From the NCBI GenBank assembly GCA_947624525.1, contig CANQKT010000037.1, forward strand, positions 1 through 54,656: 54,656 nucleotides of DNA, read 5' to 3'. This DNA comes from an uncultured Clostridia bacterium. GTDB lineage: Bacteria > Bacillota > Clostridia > TANB77 > CAG-508. Made by a program: the position numbers and the translations under genes. Under the pieces are notes generated by a model that saw only the letters and a list, made by a program, of their open reading frames with translations, had not been told where the DNA came from and made no database searches. Below are positions 19,430 through 28,678 of this stretch, in pieces (the first letter of the stretch is position 1; every line of letters starts with the position of its first letter).

Positions 19430-20647
19430 ATGAAAAAATATATAACAAAAACAAAAGAAAAAAATGTAATTAAAATAAATATGAGAATAATGGGATTATT
19501 AAACCTGTTAATGGATTTCAAATTGTATGGAGCATTTGCTATAATTTATTATTCAGAAATATCAAATTCAATGATGTTAGGAATGAGTATATTTAGCATA
19601 ACAATGATATCTGCTGCCATTTTTGAATTCCCAACAGGTATTATTGCAGATAAAATAGGAAGAAAAAACACAGTGATTATGGGATGCATAAATTCATTGA
19701 TTTATGCAATCATTTTGGCTTTGACTAACTCATATACTGGTTTAGTTGTAGCTGCAATATTTGAAGGATTAGAAAGAGCATTCTTTAGTGGAAATAACAC
19801 TGCTTTTATATATGATACATTGAAAGAAAATGACAAAGAAAATGAATATAAACATTATTTAGGAAAAGTAAATTCTATGTATTATGTAGCTGGAATTTTA
19901 AGCACAATATTAGGAGCTGTAATATCATATTTCACTTCAATAAAAGTATTAATTGTGTTCTCTGTAGTTCCAAGAATATTTGAAGTAATATTAGCATTTG
20001 CTTTGAAAGATGTAAAAAAATATTCAAATGAAGATGAAAATATTTTTGCTCAAGTAAAAAATGTAGTGAAATTAGTAAAAAACAATAAAATACTAAAAAA
20101 ACAAATAATAGCAGATGGAATTTCTGAGGGAATAGGAGAAGCTACATATCAATTTAGAAGTGAATTTTACAAAATGGTGTGGCCGTTATGGAGTGTTGGA
20201 ATTCCGGGAATTCTATCTAATGTTGGAGCCTTTATTGGAAGTTGGTTTAGCGGAAAAGTATTGAAAAAATGGGCTAATGAAAAAGTAATAATATTTTCAA
20301 ACCTATTTAGCATTGCATCAAATTGGCTTAGTTTATTAATGAACAATGTGTTATCTCCATTTGTAATGATCACAAATTCAGTATTTCCAACAGATGTAGC
20401 TACAAGTGATATATCTCAAAGTTTATATAAAGATGAATATAGAAGTAGTATGGGCTCATTAAAATCTCTTGTAGCAAGTGTGTTATATGCCATCTTTGCA
20501 ATTTTAGTAGGCTTTATTGCTGATTGGAAAGGTGCTGTAGTAGCTTTATTTTTAGCTCAGATATTGAAATTTATTGTTGTGGGCTTATATGGTAAAATTT
20601 ATGTAATGAGAAAAAATGATAAAATTTCTAAAAAAGTGTTGGCATAG
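19430..20647 (+). CDS. MFS transporter
   Basis: Multi-TM; GIIADKIGRKNTVIMG motif; SD AAGGAG. Confidence 0.85.
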   Translation: MKKYITKTKEKNVIKINMRIMGLLNLLMDFKLYGAFAIIYYSEISNSMMLGMSIFSITMISAAIFEFPTGIIADKIGRKNTVIMGCINSLIYAIILALTNSYTGLVVAAIFEGLERAFFSGNNTAFIYDTLKENDKENEYKHYLGKVNSMYYVAGILSTILGAVISYFTSIKVLIVFSVVPRIFEVILAFALKDVKKYSNEDENIFAQVKNVVKLVKNNKILKKQIIADGISEGIGEATYQFRSEFYKMVWPLWSVGIPGILSNVGAFIGSWFSGKVLKKWANEKVIIFSNLFSIASNWLSLLMNNVLSPFVMITNSVFPTDVATSDISQSLYKDEYRSSMGSLKSLVASVLYAIFAILVGFIADWKGAVVALFLAQILKFIVVGLYGKIYVMRKNDKISKKVLA

Positions 20648-20667
20648 TTTATAGAGGAGGAATTTTC

Positions 20668-22335
20668 TTGTTAAGAGTAAATAATATATCAAAATCTTAT
20701 AAAGGTAAAACTATTTTAAATCAAATTGGGTTTACATTAAATTCCGGAGAAAAAATAGGTTTAGTAGGTTGCAATGGAGTAGGAAAGTCAACATTAATGA
20801 GAATTATTTCTGGTATTGAAAAGGCTGATGAAGGAACAATTGAAATAGACAATCCAGAATTTGTGGGATATCTAAGGCAAGAATTCAAGATTAATGAAGA
20901 GAATGAGACAATAGTTTCATTTCTAAAAAAGGAAATTGGTATAGATGATATAGAAGCAGATTTAAAAACACTGGAAGAAACAATGGGGGAAGACACAGAA
21001 AAAATAGAAAAATACTGCGAATTACAGGAAAAATATTATTTATTAGATGGTTATAATTTTGATTATAAATTAGACACAATTTTGAATGGCTTAGGTTTGA
21101 GAAAAGAATTTAAGGATAGAAGAATAAGCGAATTAAGTGGTGGTCAAAAAAATAAAGTAATGCTTGCACTAGTATTATTAAAAGGTGCGGAATTAATTTT
21201 ATTAGATGAACCGACTAACAATTTGGATTTAAAATCAATTGAATGGTTAGAAGAATATCTAAGTACACTAGATATTCCATGTTTGATAGTATCACATGAT
21301 AGGAGATTTTTAAATAAAGTAACTACTAAAACTATTGAGATTGATGAATTTGAAAGAACATGTAAAGAATATCCTGGAAATTATTTAGAATATGTGGAAT
21401 TTAAGAAAAAAGAAGAAGAAAAACAATTAGAATTATATAGCAGTCAACAAGAGCAAATAAAAGATTTGCAAGATAGTATAAAACAGAAAAAGGATTGGGC
21501 AGCTAAAGGCAGAAAACAAGGAGTAAAGGATAATGATAAATATACCAGAGGTTATGAAAGAGATAGGTCTAGTGGATTAGCTAGTAAGGCAAAACAAATA
21601 GAAAAGCAAATTCAACAAATGGACAAAATTGAGAGACCTAAAACAAGAAATAAATTGCAAATTAAAATTAATACTTCAAAAATGAAAGGATCTACAAATA
21701 TCTCTTTTAAAGATTTAGTTTGTGGATATGAAAAAGGTTTTCAAACTGAACCTGTTTCTTTAGATTGTCATTTTGGTCAAAAAATAATCATAATTGGTGA
21801 TAATGGTTCAGGAAAAACAACTTTTTTAAAAACATTGATGAAAGAACAAAAACCAATTTCAGGGAATGTTGATATTGGAAGTGCATTGAAAATAGGATAT
21901 ATTGCGCAAGATACTAAGGAAAATACAGATTTAACAATTGATGAATATATAAAAAAATCAATAGATTATGAAAATTTACAAGACAAGTCAATGATATATA
22001 CAGTCATGAAACAATTTAATTTTGCATATGAAGATAAGGATAAAAAATATTCTGAATTAAGTCCTGGTGAAAGAACAAGAATTCATCTAGCAATATTCTC
22101 ATTATTGGATATAAACACACTAATTTTAGATGAACCCACAAATCATCTTGATATAGAAGCATTAGAAGCATTAGAGGAAGTTCTAGAAAATTTTGAAGGA
22201 ACTGTAATTGCAATTAGTCATGATAGAGAGTTTATAGAAAAAGTTTGTCCAGATAGAATTTTAGAAATGGTTGAATGTAAATTTAGAGAAATAAGAGTGG
22301 AAAATATAGAAAAAAGAAAAACGGAAAAAAAATGA
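20668..22335 (+). CDS. ABC-F family ATP-binding protein
   Basis: Two ABC domains (GCNGVGKST...LSGGQKNKVMLALVLL...LLDEPTNNLD; GDNGSGKTT...LSPGERTRIHL...LDEPTNHLD) without TMs; TTG start after GAGGAGG. Confidence 0.9.
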   Translation: MLRVNNISKSYKGKTILNQIGFTLNSGEKIGLVGCNGVGKSTLMRIISGIEKADEGTIEIDNPEFVGYLRQEFKINEENETIVSFLKKEIGIDDIEADLKTLEETMGEDTEKIEKYCELQEKYYLLDGYNFDYKLDTILNGLGLRKEFKDRRISELSGGQKNKVMLALVLLKGAELILLDEPTNNLDLKSIEWLEEYLSTLDIPCLIVSHDRRFLNKVTTKTIEIDEFERTCKEYPGNYLEYVEFKKKEEEKQLELYSSQQEQIKDLQDSIKQKKDWAAKGRKQGVKDNDKYTRGYERDRSSGLASKAKQIEKQIQQMDKIERPKTRNKLQIKINTSKMKGSTNISFKDLVCGYEKGFQTEPVSLDCHFGQKIIIIGDNGSGKTTFLKTLMKEQKPISGNVDIGSALKIGYIAQDTKENTDLTIDEYIKKSIDYENLQDKSMIYTVMKQFNFAYEDKDKKYSELSPGERTRIHLAIFSLLDINTLILDEPTNHLDIEALEALEEVLENFEGTVIAISHDREFIEKVCPDRILEMVECKFREIRVENIEKRKTEKK

Positions 22336-22398
22336 ACAATAGATCAATTGAATAGTAAAAAATAAAATATGTAGATGATGAAGAACAAAAAATTTCAT

Positions 22399-22447
22399 AA
22401 ACCTTCTAAAATAAGCATAAAATTAAATAGCTTATTTTAGGAGGTTT
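22399..22447 (+). promoter_or_regulatory. 18-bp hairpin whose 3' arm contains the SD of the downstream deacetylase gene
   Basis: AAACCTTCTAAAATAAGC (22399-22416) pairs with GCTTATTTTAGGAGGTTT (22430-22447); AGGAGG at 22439-22444; ATG at 22452. Confidence 0.8.
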
Positions 22448-22451
22448 GTTT

Positions 22452-23222
22452 ATGTTTTTAGTATTTAATAAACAGAAAATATATTCTTATTTAGTAGCAC
22501 TAAGTACAGTGATTGCATTATTTATTTTTGCAGCTACATTTACAAGTAAGTCAGGGGAGATAGTAGAAACAATGTCTCAAGCAAAGCTAGTACCAATTTA
22601 TAATGTTGAAACAGAAGAACCCAAGGTAGCATTTACAATGAATTGTGCATGGAATGCAGACGATATAGATTCAATATTAGCAACACTTGAAAAACATAAA
22701 ACTCACATAACGTTTTTTATGGTAGGAGACTGGGTAGATAAATATCCAGAAGCGGTAAAGAAAATATCGGATGCAGGGCATGAAATAGCAAATCATTCAG
22801 ATGGTCATAAGCACGTGAATAATTTAAGTTTAGAAGATAATGAAAAAGAAATCGTAAATTGTTCTGAAAAGATCAAGAAAATAACAGGAAAATCAACAAC
22901 ATTATATAGAGGCCCATATGGGGAATATAATAATACTGTGATTCAAGCGGCCGAAAATCAAAATCATGTAAGTATTCAGTGGTCTTTGGATACGTTAGAC
23001 TACAAGAACCTTACAGGGGATCAAATGTGGGAAAGACTTAATGATAAAATAAAAAGTGGGGATATAATATTATCACATAATGGGACAGAACATACAGCGG
23101 ATAGTTTGGATAAATTATTAACAAACATTGAAGAAAAAGGGTTAAAAGTTGTTACAGTTTCAGATTTAATTTATAGTGATAACTATGAGATTGACAGTAA
23201 TGGAACGCAAAAACAAAAATAA
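22452..23222 (+). CDS. Sporulation-type polysaccharide deacetylase (PdaB-like)
   Basis: NodB-like FTMNCAWNADDIDSIL, THITFFMVGDWVDKYPE, HEIANHSDGH, YRGPYGEYN motifs. Confidence 0.85.
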   Translation: MFLVFNKQKIYSYLVALSTVIALFIFAATFTSKSGEIVETMSQAKLVPIYNVETEEPKVAFTMNCAWNADDIDSILATLEKHKTHITFFMVGDWVDKYPEAVKKISDAGHEIANHSDGHKHVNNLSLEDNEKEIVNCSEKIKKITGKSTTLYRGPYGEYNNTVIQAAENQNHVSIQWSLDTLDYKNLTGDQMWERLNDKIKSGDIILSHNGTEHTADSLDKLLTNIEEKGLKVVTVSDLIYSDNYEIDSNGTQKQK

Positions 23223-23358
23223 TTGCCTAATTTGAGAGAAATAATTGCAGAATTAGGGATGGGTTCCTATTGTACAAAATGCACAACAAGGATGCAACTC
23301 CAATTGTGCATAATTTGAAAAAATTGCGATATACTAATCAAAAGGAGAATGAAACAAA

Positions 23359-23868
23359 ATGGTATTTATTGGTATTGTTACAGATTCCAAAAGTGAAAGA
23401 GATATTGAAAAATTGTTATCATATAATAAATTTTTAACTGAAAATAATGTAATATTTATAAAAAATAAGAATATAGATAATATAAAGAATGTTCATTTTG
23501 ATACAGTAATAATAAATAGTGAATTTGAAAAAGTCGATGAATTAAATAAAATATTACAAAATGCAAAAAATGTAATTATAAATATGGATATAAACGCAAA
23601 GTATGAGGATTTAAATATTACAAACTCAAACTTGATAACATACGGTTTTAATTCAAAATCAAGTATTACAATATCAAGTGTAACAGATGATGATGTATTA
23701 ATTTGTGTACAAAGAAATATATATAATAATTATGGAGAAATAGAATTGCAAGAAATAAAATTAGATAACAGTGAGAATTATAGTATATACGATTTAATTA
23801 TAGTTGTAGTGTTATTTTTAATGTATCTTCCAAATTATGAAGAAATTAACATAAATGGTATAAAATAA
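23359..23868 (+). CDS. Conserved hypothetical protein
   Basis: Intact ORF with SD AAGGAG. Confidence 0.6.
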   Translation: MVFIGIVTDSKSERDIEKLLSYNKFLTENNVIFIKNKNIDNIKNVHFDTVIINSEFEKVDELNKILQNAKNVIINMDINAKYEDLNITNSNLITYGFNSKSSITISSVTDDDVLICVQRNIYNNYGEIELQEIKLDNSENYSIYDLIIVVVLFLMYLPNYEEININGIK

Positions 23869-23996
23869 AAAATATTGAAAAAATTAACTTCTTATGTAGA
23901 CAAAAACAAAAAAAAGGTGTATAATATTAAATATGATATAAAGAATTTGTACATTATGATTAAAAATTAATAAACAAATAAGGGGAGGAAATAAAC

Positions 23997-24686
23997 TTGA
24001 ATACAAATTATTTAGAAAATAACCACTTAGTTTTAGTGGGAAAGGTAACAAGCGATAAAAGGCTTAGCCATGAAATTTATGGAGAAAAATTTTACATATT
24101 TGATTTAGCAGTTCCACGTTTAAGCGGAAATGCAGACATTATTCCAATAACTGTATCTGAAAGATTACTTTCAATTAATGCTTTAAATATTGATTCAAAA
24201 ATTACTGTAGAAGGACAATTTAGATCTTACAACAGTTATGAAAATGAAAAGAACAGATTAGTACTTACAGTTTTTGCGAAAGATATAAAATTCATGGAAA
24301 ATCAAGAAGAAATTGAAGTTAGTAAAGATATGATTTCTAACGAAGTAACCCTAAATGGTTATATATGCAAAAAACCAATTTACAGACAAACACCATTTGG
24401 AAGAGAAATTTCAGACTTATTATTAGCAGTAAATAGAGCATATAACAAATCAGATTACATACCATGTATAGCATGGGGAAGAAATGCTAGATTTTGTGAG
24501 AATATTCCAGTAGGAACAGAAGTTAAAATAGTAGGTAGGGTTCAATCTAGAACATACGAAAAAAAGTATGATGATGGAAGAGTTGAAACAAAAGTAGCAT
24601 ATGAAGTGTCTGTTTCAAGTCTAGAGGTTGTAGATCAAAATGACAATTCAAATGAAAGTGTAGAAACAGTTGAACAAGCAATGTAA
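23997..24686 (+). CDS. Single-stranded DNA-binding (OB-fold) protein, tandem SSB-like
   Basis: NNHLVLVGKVTSDKRLSHEIYGEKFYIFDLAVPR and a second VTLNGYICKKPIYRQTPFGREISDLLLAVNR repeat. Confidence 0.8.
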   Translation: MNTNYLENNHLVLVGKVTSDKRLSHEIYGEKFYIFDLAVPRLSGNADIIPITVSERLLSINALNIDSKITVEGQFRSYNSYENEKNRLVLTVFAKDIKFMENQEEIEVSKDMISNEVTLNGYICKKPIYRQTPFGREISDLLLAVNRAYNKSDYIPCIAWGRNARFCENIPVGTEVKIVGRVQSRTYEKKYDDGRVETKVAYEVSVSSLEVVDQNDNSNESVETVEQAM

Positions 24687-24723
24687 TCTAATTCAGTAGA
24701 TAAATATATAGTAAATTCTTAAT

Positions 24724-24772
24724 AACAAATATCCAGTCTTGACGTAGTTTCAGACTGGATATTTGTTATTTT
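24724..24772. terminator. Bidirectional terminator
   Basis: AACAAATATCCAGTCT..AGACTGGATATTTGTT then T-rich. Confidence 0.85.
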
Positions 24773-24915
24773 TTCTTTTCTTTTGGTATAATAATCTTAT
24801 TTTTATCAGTTTTATTTTTTGGCTTTTCTACATCTAAATGTGTGCTAACAGGTGAAATTCCTAAGTTGCCTTTACCTTTTACTATTTCTAATTTTTGTTT
24901 TTTTTCACTTGACAT
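24766..24915 (-). CDS. Small conserved clostridial-type protein (MSSEKKQKLEIVKGKGNLGISPVSTHLDVEKPKNKTDKNKIIIPKEKKK)
   Basis: Start moved to the ATG at 24915 with SD AAGGAG. Confidence 0.65.
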   Translation of the reverse strand: MSSEKKQKLEIVKGKGNLGISPVSTHLDVEKPKNKTDKNKIIIPKEKKK

Positions 24916-25109
24916 ATTATCGTACTCCTTTTTTCTTTTCTTTATAATAACATATTGGGGGAAATTGTTCAAGATAAATGTTTAATAAAATTTTTATAGT
25001 TAAGGTGTGTAAGAAATGTTCCAGAAATTTTCTTACATATCTGAATGAAACTTGACAGCAAAATTAAAAAATGGTTTAATAGAGCATAGGTGAAAAGGAG
25101 AGATTATAT

Positions 25110-25751
25110 ATGGATTATAGGAAACAACAAGGTATAATTGAATCAATTTTGTTTGCGGCAGGAAGACAGGTTGAAGTTAGGGAGTTGATGTCTGCAACTG
25201 AATTAGGACAGGATGAAATTAATTCAATTATGGAAATTATGAAGAATGAATATAGTAATGAAAATAGGGGAATTGATATTATAAAGGTAAATGATGCGTA
25301 TCAATTGTGTGCTAAAAAGGAAAATTATGAGTATATATATCCAATTTTTGATAAAAGAAATAAGCCAAATTTATCACCGGCAGCATTAGAAGTTATTTCA
25401 ATTATTGCATATAATCCTAAAATAACAAGAGCCGAAATTGAAGCAATTCGTGGTGTAGGCTCTGATGGAAGTATATATAAATTATTAGAATATGAATTAA
25501 TACAAGAGGCAGGTAGATTAGATGCACCAGGAAGACCTACTATGTATGAAACCACTCCAAAATTCTTAAAAATGTTTGGTTTAAGTAATTTAGATGAATT
25601 GCCTGAATTGCCTAGATATAAATTGGATGAAAATCAGCAAATTGTTATAGATGAGTATATTGATGGTCAGGAAAATTCTACAAATCGTGAAGTCGAAGAA
25701 AATACTTCAATTGAGAAGCCTGAAGTTATAGATGAAAATGCAAATAATTAA
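25110..25751 (+). CDS. scpB: Segregation and condensation protein B
   Basis: SILFAAGRQVEVREL, LSPAALEVISIIAYNPKITRAEIEAIRGV, GRLDAPGRPTMYETTPKFLKMFGL. Confidence 0.93.
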   Translation: MDYRKQQGIIESILFAAGRQVEVRELMSATELGQDEINSIMEIMKNEYSNENRGIDIIKVNDAYQLCAKKENYEYIYPIFDKRNKPNLSPAALEVISIIAYNPKITRAEIEAIRGVGSDGSIYKLLEYELIQEAGRLDAPGRPTMYETTPKFLKMFGLSNLDELPELPRYKLDENQQIVIDEYIDGQENSTNREVEENTSIEKPEVIDENANN

Positions 25752-25838
25752 AATACATGATATGCTTTTTAACTTTCAATAAAAATTTAGTTGTAGTCCT
25801 AGTTTAAGTTTATTTTACATCTTAGACTAGGACTTTAT

Positions 25839-25964
25839 TTAGTTTTTTTTCTTGAAGTATGCGCAATCGTTGTTACTATTGAGAGATTGACGTATAGTGT
25901 TACTTAATGTACATTTTCCATCCTTTTGATGAATACAATTAGATGAACAATTAATAGTTGTCAA
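25839..25964 (-). CDS. 41-aa Cys-rich small protein (MTTINCSSNCIHQKDGKCTLSNTIRQSLNSNNDCAYFKKKN), not in ORF track
   Basis: TTG start with SD AGAGGTGA; CxxxCxxQKDGKCxL...CAYF pattern seen in small clostridial proteins. Confidence 0.65.
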   Translation of the reverse strand: MTTINCSSNCIHQKDGKCTLSNTIRQSLNSNNDCAYFKKKN

Positions 25965-26165
25965 TTTTATCACCTCTAACATCATTAGTGTGTTCAGATT
26001 TTGTAAATTTATGTATTTGGCTATTTTACCAATTGTGAGACATAAACTATAACACCCAAATTTACGTTAATAATAAAATTTACAAAAAGTCTTGATTTTT
26101 TTTCTGATGTATGTTAATATTATAAATAGTCAATTTAATTAAGACATATAGGAGGTGCAATAAAA

Positions 26166-26363
26166 ATGGCAAATTGTGCAATATGTAATAAAACAAAAAA
26201 TTGGGGAAATAAGCTAAGCATTGCTCGTTCACATGTAAGTAGAAGAAGTTCTAGAACATTTTCACCAAACTTAAGAACAGTAAAAGCTGAAATAGATGGT
26301 GAAGTAAAAAGAATACATGTATGTGCAAAATGTTTACGTTCAGGTAAAGTAAAAAGAGCATAA
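26166..26363 (+). CDS. rpmB: 50S ribosomal protein L28
   Basis: MANCAICNKTKNWGNKLSIARSHVSRRSSRTFSPNLR..VCAKCLRSGKVKR; SD AGGAGG. Confidence 0.95.
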   Translation: MANCAICNKTKNWGNKLSIARSHVSRRSSRTFSPNLRTVKAEIDGEVKRIHVCAKCLRSGKVKRA

Positions 26364-26379
26364 TTTTTTTAAATTAATA

Positions 26380-26417
26380 AAACATGATTCCAAATATCAG
26401 AATCATGTTTTATTTTT
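26380..26417 (+). terminator. rpmB terminator
   Basis: AAAACATGATTC..GAATCATGTTTTATTTTT. Confidence 0.85.
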
Positions 26418-26433
26418 TGCAAAAATATGTAGT

Positions 26434-26508
26434 TTAATTTTTAATACCAAAAATAAACTTAACTATTCCTCTCAAGCATTTAGGAACTTTTTTTACAACA
26501 ATAGTCAT
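26434..26508 (-). CDS. spoVM: Stage V sporulation protein M (24 aa: MTIVVKKVPKCLRGIVKFIFGIKN), not in ORF track
   Basis: Residue-by-residue match in spacing to B. subtilis SpoVM (K7, P9, K10, L12, G14, I15, V16, G21); SD AAAGGAG; adjacent to rpmB as in B. subtilis. Confidence 0.85.
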   Translation of the reverse strand: MTIVVKKVPKCLRGIVKFIFGIKN

Positions 26509-26529
26509 TTCTCAACACACTCCTTTATT

Positions 26530-26679
26530 CTAACATGTTAACCATATAAGACCAACTATGCATACTGCAATACCAATAGCAAAAAGCCATCCTGTAAGTG
26601 GAAGTAATAATACTAGTAGTATTCCTAAACCTAATCCAATTAAACATACTCCTAAAGTTTTCTTAAATAAACAGAACAT
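26530..26679 (-). CDS. 49-aa small membrane protein (MFCLFKKTLGVCLIGLGLGILLVLLLPLTGWLFAIGIAVCIVGLIWLTC), not in ORF track
   Basis: SD GAGGAGGTAAT; two hydrophobic segments; upstream of spoVM on the same strand. Confidence 0.75.
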   Translation of the reverse strand: MFCLFKKTLGVCLIGLGLGILLVLLLPLTGWLFAIGIAVCIVGLIWLTC

Positions 26680-26868
26680 AATGTATTACCTCCTCTATTT
26701 AATATATAATATTAAATTAATTTTTAAATGTTACATAAAATGTAAATAAGATATTTTAAAAAACATTAAAAAAGTAGCACAAATTACAGTAAATTTAAAA
26801 AAACTATTTGCCAAATTAAATTTATATGTTATGATAAATAATATAAAAAAATAAGGGAGAAATGTAGA

Positions 26869-28620
26869 ATGGAACATGAAATAGATGAAAAACCAAAAGG
26901 AATAGTAAGAAGAATTTGTGGAGGAATTGTAAAATTAATTATAATAGCAATTCTCCTAGTGGGGATAATTTTTATATTGAAAATAGCTCCAAATTATATA
27001 AGAAATGAAATAACAGATAAAACAAATTTAGTAATAAACTTTTCAAATGTAACTGGTAGAACCAAGCAAGACTTAATTATTGAAGATGATGTAATATATC
27101 TATCTTTTGATGATATTAAAAATTACTATGATAATAACATATATTATGATAAAGATTATAATCAAATTGTAACTTCATCAGAAACCAAGCTAGCAGTTCT
27201 AAAAATAGATGAAAATGAAATGACTGTTAATGGTGAGAGTGTAAAAATTAAAGGATGTGCAAAAATTCAAGATGATGTTTATTATTTGCCAATATCTGAT
27301 ATGGAAGATGTGTATAACATTAAAGTATCAAGTGCTGAAAATAAGTTGATAATTGAATCGTTAGATAAAAAGCTAACTACTGCCATAGCTAATAAAAAGC
27401 TTGACATTAAGTATAAAGCTACTTTCTTTTCAAAAACTATCGAAAAAATAAATGAGGGTGATAAGGTAGCAATTGCAGAGTCTGATGATAATACTTTACC
27501 AGAAGGTTGGATTAAAGTTAGAACTCAAAATGGAAACATAGGTTATGTAGAAGAAAAAAACATAAGAGATATAAAAGTTGAAAGGGAAGAAAAAATATAT
27601 CAAAAGCCCATAGAGGGTAACATAAGCTTAGTATGGGAATATTTCTCAGAATATTCTAAAGCTCCGGAGAATACAGGGGTAAAATATGATGGAGTAAATG
27701 TGGTATCACCATCGTTCTTTAATTTAAATTTAAAAGACACTGAAAAAGAAAATTTAAGTAGGCTAGATGTTATTACTCAAGCAAAATTTGTTGAAAATGT
27801 TGGTAAAGAGGGAGTTAAATATATAGAGTGGGCAAAAAGTAATGGCTATAAAGTTTGGCCTAAATTTACAAATGATACATTAGAAACAACAATAGATGAA
27901 TTTTCAACTATAATAAATGATTACAAATTACGTGAACTCATGATAAAGGATATTTTAAATTATGTAAAAACTTATGATTTAGATGGAATCAATTTAGATT
28001 TTGAATATATGTATCAAAATGATAATGAGGCATTTTCAAGATTTATTATAGAGTTAGCACCACAATTACGAAACTTAGGTGTATATTTATCTGTTGATGT
28101 TACAGCACCTTATGGTTCAGCAAATTGGTCCTTATGTTATAATAGAAATTTGATAGGTGAAGTAGCTGATTATATAGTATTTATGGGATATGACCAAAAT
28201 GGTGCAAATGCTTTTGGAACAACGTCTTCATATAATTGGGTGGAAAATAGCATAAATAATTTCATAAAAGGTGAAAATGTTCCAGCAGAAAAAATTATAT
28301 TAGGTTTACCATTTTACACCAGACTTTGGAAAACTAAAGATGGTGAAGTTGTTGGAAAATCAGAAGTGGTGTATATAAGTAATATAGAAGATAAAATTCC
28401 AGCTAATGCATCTAAAGAATGGTTAGAGGATTTAAGACAATATTATGTTCAATACGAAGAAAATGGTTATGTTTATAAAATGTGGGTTGAAGATGAAAAA
28501 TCTTTTTCAGAAAAAATAGATTTAGTAGAAAAATATAACTTAGCTGGAGCAGCATATTGGAGAAAGGGCTTTGATTCAGACACAATTTGGAAAATAATAA
28601 AAGAAAGATTGCACTTATAG
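26869..28620 (+). CDS. Glycoside hydrolase family 18 protein with copper-amine-oxidase-like N-terminal and SH3-like domains
   Basis: LDGINLDFEYMYQND (GH18 DxxDxDxE-like), IILGLPFYTRLWK, GAAYWRKGFDSDTIW; SH3-like GWIKVRTQNGNIGYVEEKNI. Confidence 0.88.
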   Translation: MEHEIDEKPKGIVRRICGGIVKLIIIAILLVGIIFILKIAPNYIRNEITDKTNLVINFSNVTGRTKQDLIIEDDVIYLSFDDIKNYYDNNIYYDKDYNQIVTSSETKLAVLKIDENEMTVNGESVKIKGCAKIQDDVYYLPISDMEDVYNIKVSSAENKLIIESLDKKLTTAIANKKLDIKYKATFFSKTIEKINEGDKVAIAESDDNTLPEGWIKVRTQNGNIGYVEEKNIRDIKVEREEKIYQKPIEGNISLVWEYFSEYSKAPENTGVKYDGVNVVSPSFFNLNLKDTEKENLSRLDVITQAKFVENVGKEGVKYIEWAKSNGYKVWPKFTNDTLETTIDEFSTIINDYKLRELMIKDILNYVKTYDLDGINLDFEYMYQNDNEAFSRFIIELAPQLRNLGVYLSVDVTAPYGSANWSLCYNRNLIGEVADYIVFMGYDQNGANAFGTTSSYNWVENSINNFIKGENVPAEKIILGLPFYTRLWKTKDGEVVGKSEVVYISNIEDKIPANASKEWLEDLRQYYVQYEENGYVYKMWVEDEKSFSEKIDLVEKYNLAGAAYWRKGFDSDTIWKIIKERLHL

Positions 28621-28631
28621 GTAATAAATAT

Positions 28632-28678
28632 AAAATTACCAACATAATATATAAAAACTATATTATGTTGGTGATTTT
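28632..28678 (+). promoter_or_regulatory. 20-bp hairpin ending immediately before an ATG; the candidate SD is inside the stem
   Basis: AAAATTACCAACATAATATA (28632-28651) pairs with TATATTATGTTGGTGATTTT (28659-28678), one G.U; ATG at 28679. Confidence 0.8.

Noticed and set aside
26558-26749. Plus-strand 63-aa ORF
   Set aside because: Antisense to the better supported 49-aa membrane protein (SD GAGGAGG) on the minus strand.
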